Part shown: positions 59,801 to 64,000 of the stretch, in pieces
Position numbering within the stretch: position 1 is the stretch's first letter
Layout of the letters: every line of letters starts with the position of its first letter
Assembly: GCF_009905375.1 (NCBI RefSeq)
Contig: NC_133652.1
Span: forward strand, 19,332,850 to 19,396,849
Length of the DNA: 64,000 bases
DNA from: Apium graveolens
Taxonomy: Eukaryota; Streptophyta; Magnoliopsida; Apiales; Apiaceae
Reading direction: 5' to 3'
Notes under the pieces: generated by a model
The model's input: only the letters and a program-made list of their open reading frames with translations
Told to the model about the DNA's origin: nothing
The model's database searches: none
Translations under genes and position numbers: made by a program

Positions 59801-60274
59801 AGAGTGGAAGTGATGTTGTGAAAGTTGGATTTAGTGCAGTTGGCAAACACTTTAGAAAGTGTATCGAAGAAAATATCCCATTCAGACACCAAATTGGATT
59901 TTGAAAGTTTGGTTAAATTGATCACCCCCTGATAGTGAATAGCATGGAAAAAGTTTGTGATATCATTTTCAGAGGGTAAATTACAGAAATTGTCCAATGG
60001 AAAATTTAACGCTTGATTGACGACTGTTTCATCAACTACATACTGTGTGTTTGCCACGGTGAATGAAAAAGATTTTGAATCATCGGCCACAGTAGAGGTT
60101 GTGCAAATCAGTCTAAGCAGATCGACATTTAAAATCACATTTGATTTAATAGCAAAGCTAACAATCGAATGGTCATTTAAAAATCTAATTCATGGCTTAA
60201 ATTTTTCCACATCACATTTTTCTGGATTAAAATAACCAACCTGATTATGCGCGACAATTTGGAAATTGAGAGCC
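56867..60274 (-). pseudogene. Third ORF of copia element B, about 1130 codons, downstream of pol (broken)
   Basis: Read on the minus strand from ATG 60274 (MALNFQIVAHNQVGYFNP). A stop at about 60190 and two more near 59449 and 59427 interrupt one frame that runs to 58783. A frameshift between 58783 and 58690 leads to a 607-codon stretch ending at 56867. Residues up to about 275 look like a globular, mostly helical domain. A Pro/Ser-rich region follows, then a coiled coil (ENLLAQIAALKEELAKSQAE), Gly/Ser-rich and acidic stretches, and a second coiled coil (58%-64% of the way, EMKRKEAELKKVSQIID onward). Extra ORFs at this place in Sireviruses have been called env-like. I see no signal peptide or membrane helix here, so that role is doubtful. 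Function unknown. Confidence 0.65.
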
Positions 60275-61599
60275 ATTTAAAATAATAATAAGACACACAC
60301 TTTCAGAATTTTAAGAATAATATTAAGAAAATTCGAATTAATTAAATTAATTTAATAATTCGAATTAAATTAATTATAATCGAAAAATTTAGACAGAAAT
60401 GTATCTCGTTAAAATTCTTGACTCACAAACACAGATTTGAAAAGCCAAAAGACGCAAAACAGAAATTGAAATTAAAATAATAAAAAAAATAATAAAAAAC
60501 TGATTTTTGGGAAAAATCGAATTGAAGTAAAAGAAAAGAAAAAAATGGGCAGCACTTCTGTAAGTATATACTTGTATGTATATATCACAGGAGTGAAGTT
60601 TTAGTTTGCTGAGTAAAAACTCAAGCAAGGAAGACAGACAGAGAACAATGGCGGTTGAGCTTGATCGATTAGAGAGAGAGAGAGAAGAGAGAAAAGATAA
60701 ACTGTGGGAATTTTTAAGAAAAAGAAACTGAATGGAAATTAAAACACACAAAAACGATTAAGTAGTATAACTGGTATGACAATCGGATTGTCATACCGAT
60801 TGTCATACCGATTGTCATACCGATTGTCATACCAGTACAAAATAAAATATAATATATCTGAAATTAATTTTATTACTGGCATGACAATCAATAGTCATAC
60901 CGATTGTCTTGCTAGTTATAAAATTAAACTGATTTAAAAATAAACAAGTATTAGTACTGGAATGACTTTCAGCAAGACAATTTCAATTGTCTTGCCGATT
61001 GTCATTCTAGTATAAACTAAATTAAGTATTTTAAATATACTGGATAATTAACATAAAAACTGTTAAAAACACACATAAATATATATATATATATATATAT
61101 GTACTGAAATGATTTTCAGCAAGACAATTTCAATTGTCTTGCCGATTGTCATTCTAGTATAGAGACAATTAAATATTTACAGAAAATATTAACAATTATA
61201 GAAAACTGAAATAAAGACTTATATTAATAGTAAAAATTCAGAAAATATTTACAAAAACACAGACAAATAATAATATAAAACTAAAAACTACTATAAATAA
61301 GGCAGAAAATATTCACAACATTAAAATATTCAGAAATAATTATATTTCAGCCCAAAAATAGATTTCTGTTGAATTTTAGCAAATAAAATTCATAGAAAAA
61401 TATTTTTAGAGAAAATAAAATATTCTGAGATATTAAAATTTAATAAGTAGAGTAACTAAAACAGATAAGATAATATAAATTACATAGAAATAAGCAGGAA
61501 ATTTTGGAAAATGATAAAATAAATTTGCAAATGAATTTTTCATTTTTGAAAAATTCATTTGTAAATTAACTCAAGAACAGATTTCAGATATTCATAAGT
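60275..61599 (-). repeat. Non-coding tract between pol and third ORF with iterated palindromes, copia element B
   Basis: Four palindromic units built on CTGG(T/A)ATGAC and GATTGTCAT(A/T)C lie at 60770-60836, 60875-60916, 60956-61011 and 61103-61158. The first contains four head-to-tail copies of CCGATTGTCATA-type blocks. The last two are nearly identical to each other. A (TA)n tract lies at 61079-61100. No ORF of note; a short frame at 60389-60751 is unsupported. Confidence 0.8.
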
Positions 61600-64000
61600 T
61601 TAATCACTAAAGCTGTTCAACATACCCAATTTACCAACTAATTTGATAAATGTGGATTCATCAAGAGGTTTAGTGAAAATATCTGCTATTTATTCTTCTG
61701 TTGGAACAAAAAATAGTTCAACAGTACCATTCATGACGTGCTCTCTAATAAAATGATAACTGATGTCGATGTGCTTTGTCCTCGAGTGCTGCACAGGGTT
61801 GTTGGTGATGGCTATTACACTTGTATTGTCACATAAAATAGGAATTTTGTTCAATACAGAGCCATAGTCTCGTAGCTGGTTCCTAATCCACAAGATCTGA
61901 GCACAGCAGCTTCCAGCAGCAATATATTCAGCCTCGGCCGTTGAGTTGGAAACTGTTTGCTGTTTCTTGCTGTACCATGAGACTAGTCTGCTACCTAGGA
62001 ATTGACAACTCCCTGAGGTGCTTTTCCTATCAACAACACTTCCTGCATAATCTGAATCTGTATATCCAACAAGGTTAAAACCAGATTCTTTAGGGTACCA
62101 AATACCTAGATTTGGTGTTCCCTTAAGATATCTTAAGATTCGTTTAACAGCAACGAGATGAATATCTCTAGGATCCGCTTGGAACCTTGCACATAAGCAT
62201 GTAGCATACATAATATCTGGTCTACTTGCAGTAAGATAGAGTAACGAGCCAATCATACCTCTGTAGCTTGTGACATCTACCTTAATGGAGTTTTCACATG
62301 GTCCAAGCTTGACAGCTGTAGTTGATGGAGTCCTTGCTGATGCAGAATCCTCTAGATTGTACTTTTTAAGGAGTTCCTTGAGATACTTGGATTGACAAAT
62401 AAATGTTCCATCTAACCTTTGATTTACTTGTAATCCAAGAAAGAACTTCAGCTCTCCCATCATGCTCATTTCAAACTTGCTGTGCATTAACTTAGCAAAT
62501 CTCTTACAGAGATTATCATTAGTAGACCCAAATATTATATCATCCACATAGACTTGGACTAATATAGTATCATTCTTATGTTTTTTAGAAAAGAGAGTTT
62601 TGTCTATGACACCTCTAATAAAGCTATTTTCAATAAGAAATTCAGAGAGAGTGTCATACCATTTTCTTGGAGACTGTTTGAGCCCATAGATAGCCTTGAA
62701 AAGAAAGAAGACAAAATCCAAATGATCTGGATCTTCAAAACCAGGAGGTTGCTCTACATATACCTCTTCATCCAGCTTTCCATTCAGAAAGGCGCTCTTG
62801 ACATCCATTTGATAAACTTTAAAGTTTGAGAATGCTGCGAATGCCAGAAATATCCTGATGGCCTCAAGTCTAGCCACTGGAGCATAGGTTTCATCATAAT
62901 CAATGCCTTCAGCTTGAGAATACCCTTTTGCTACCAGTCTTGCCTTGTTTCTTGTAACCACACCATCTTCATCTAGTTTATTCCTGAATACCCACCTAGT
63001 ACCAACAGCTTTCTTGTGTGTAGGTCTAGGTACCAGTTTCCAGACTTGTTGACTTTCAAACTGATTGAGTTCATCTTGCATAGCAATCACCCAATCTGGA
63101 TTAGTTAGTGCTTCTTCAATCTTCTTAGGTTCCATCTCAGAAAGAAATCCTGAGAACAGACACTCATTTTGAGTAGCACGTCTAGTTCTGACTCCAACAT
63201 CTGGATCACCAATAATCAACTCAAAAGGATGAGCTTTATTCCAGACAGTCTGTCTTGGAAGATTTGATCTTGATGATTCGCCTTGAAATTCATTGGGATG
63301 TTGTGTCCTACTAGATGATCCTTCAGCATCTCCCCCTGAGTTGTTGCCATGTTGACTTGAAGATTCTCCGTCAGTAGCAGTGGTATCTCCATTGTTGCCA
63401 AAGTTTCCATCACTATTACCTTGAGTATCATCATGATTAACAGGTTCTTCACCAGCAACAAACTCAGGTTCTTGACCATGTTCTGATTCTGAATCTGACA
63501 TATCATCAAACTTCAGTTTCTCAGAAGGATCTTCAGTTTGGATACTAGGGAGTTTAGTGTCATCAAATGTAACATTGACACTTTCAGTTACTTTGTGTTG
63601 ATCAATGATATACACTCTGTATGATCTTCTTCCATATCCAACAAAAATACCCTCATATGCCTTTGCCTCGAATTTACCACGACGATCATCTCCATCCTTG
63701 AGCTCGAAGCATCTGGCACCAAATACATGAAAGTATTTGATAGAAGGTTTCTGTTCATTCAAAATCTCATAAGGAGTTTTCATGAAGTCTTTGTTGATTA
63801 GAGTTTGATTCTGAGTATAACATGCAGTATTGACAGCTTCAGCCCAAAAGTACATTGGAAGACCTGATTCACTTAACATCGTTCTTGCAGCTTCAATCAA
63901 TGTACGATTCTTCCTTTCTACCACTCCATTTTGCTGAGGGGTTCTAGGAGCTGAAAATTGTCTGGTAATCCCTTTGTCTGTACAGAATCCATTGAGAAGT
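61600..64000 (-). pseudogene. pol of copia element B: integrase C-part, RT, RNase H (5' part outside window)
   Basis: The frame is open from the window edge. It begins in the integrase with [10 protein letters not shown] (catalytic Glu) and [15 protein letters not shown] variable acidic linker follows, then RT with [43 protein letters not shown] and [10 protein letters not shown]. RNase H has [18 protein letters not shown] and [19 protein letters not shown]. One premature TAA at 61690-61692 interrupts it; the frame then continues IADIFTKPLDES to the natural stop at 61600-61602. NLGIWYPK and [14 protein letters not shown] place it in the Sirevirus (SIRE/Maximus) group. Far better preserved than copia A. 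Confidence 0.92.

Noticed and set aside
60786..60832. Head-to-tail 12-14 bp repeats resembling a CRISPR array
   Set aside because: Units are contiguous with no unique spacers, the DNA is a plant nuclear retrotransposon, and no cas-like gene exists.

Overview
The window is nuclear DNA of a flowering plant. Two intron-containing plant genes sit among nested LTR retrotransposons, Helitron-like ends and MITEs. The AT-rich intergenic DNA, the retrotransposon lineages (Sirevirus-type Ty1/copia, chromovirus-type Ty3/gypsy) and the HUA2-type gene point to a eudicot with a repeat-rich genome. An asterid, possibly Apiaceae, is my guess and cannot be proved from this sequence.

Left arm (1-25060) is a nest of retrotransposons, all coding on the minus strand. 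Gypsy element 1 occupies 1-11546 and has a 4181-bp LTR at 7366-11546. The other LTR is cut by the window start. The coding region between them is badly decayed, apart from an intact 252-aa ORF next to the primer-binding site. This element sits in the 3' non-coding part of Sirevirus-like copia element A (pol/gag 11911-17574, primer-binding site 17621-17632, LTR from 17634). The copia A LTR is in turn interrupted by gypsy element 2 (17853-23496). The sequence at 23497-25060, which carries a minus-strand TATA box, is probably the rest of the copia A LTR.

Centre-left (25061-33060) has no confident host gene. It holds a short degenerate tandem repeat, two outward-facing Helitron-type 3' ends of one family (26585 and 32800), a candidate Helitron 5' end at 33053, and exon-like relics that may have been captured.

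Host genes: 33499-46776 (+) is a complete HUA2-type gene with 11 coding exons and 1452 codons. It encodes a PWWP domain, a CID/RPR domain and a proline-rich C-terminus, and has an overlapping uORF at its start and a probable 3' UTR intron. A Tourist-like MITE and a degenerate internal duplication lie in intron 2. 50280-52917 (-) is a complete three-exon gene for a 366-aa intracellular-type LysM protein. The two genes converge, and the space between them holds a small hAT-like MITE with a visible 8-bp target duplication and a TCGGTT-rich repeat.

Right arm (53500-64000) has two simple-motif repeat patches followed by Sirevirus-like copia element B, also on the minus strand. It comprises an LTR at 55278-56604, a polypurine tract, a long extra ORF downstream of pol (56867-60274, broken), a non-coding tract with iterated palindromes, and pol (61600 past the window end).

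The most unusual items are the family-specific iterated palindromes in the copia elements, the large third ORF of copia B with no visible membrane segment, the long-LTR gypsy element whose LTRs are young-looking although its genes are decayed, and the Helitron-like ends abutting the HUA2-type promoter. I found no convincing evidence of an entirely new system.
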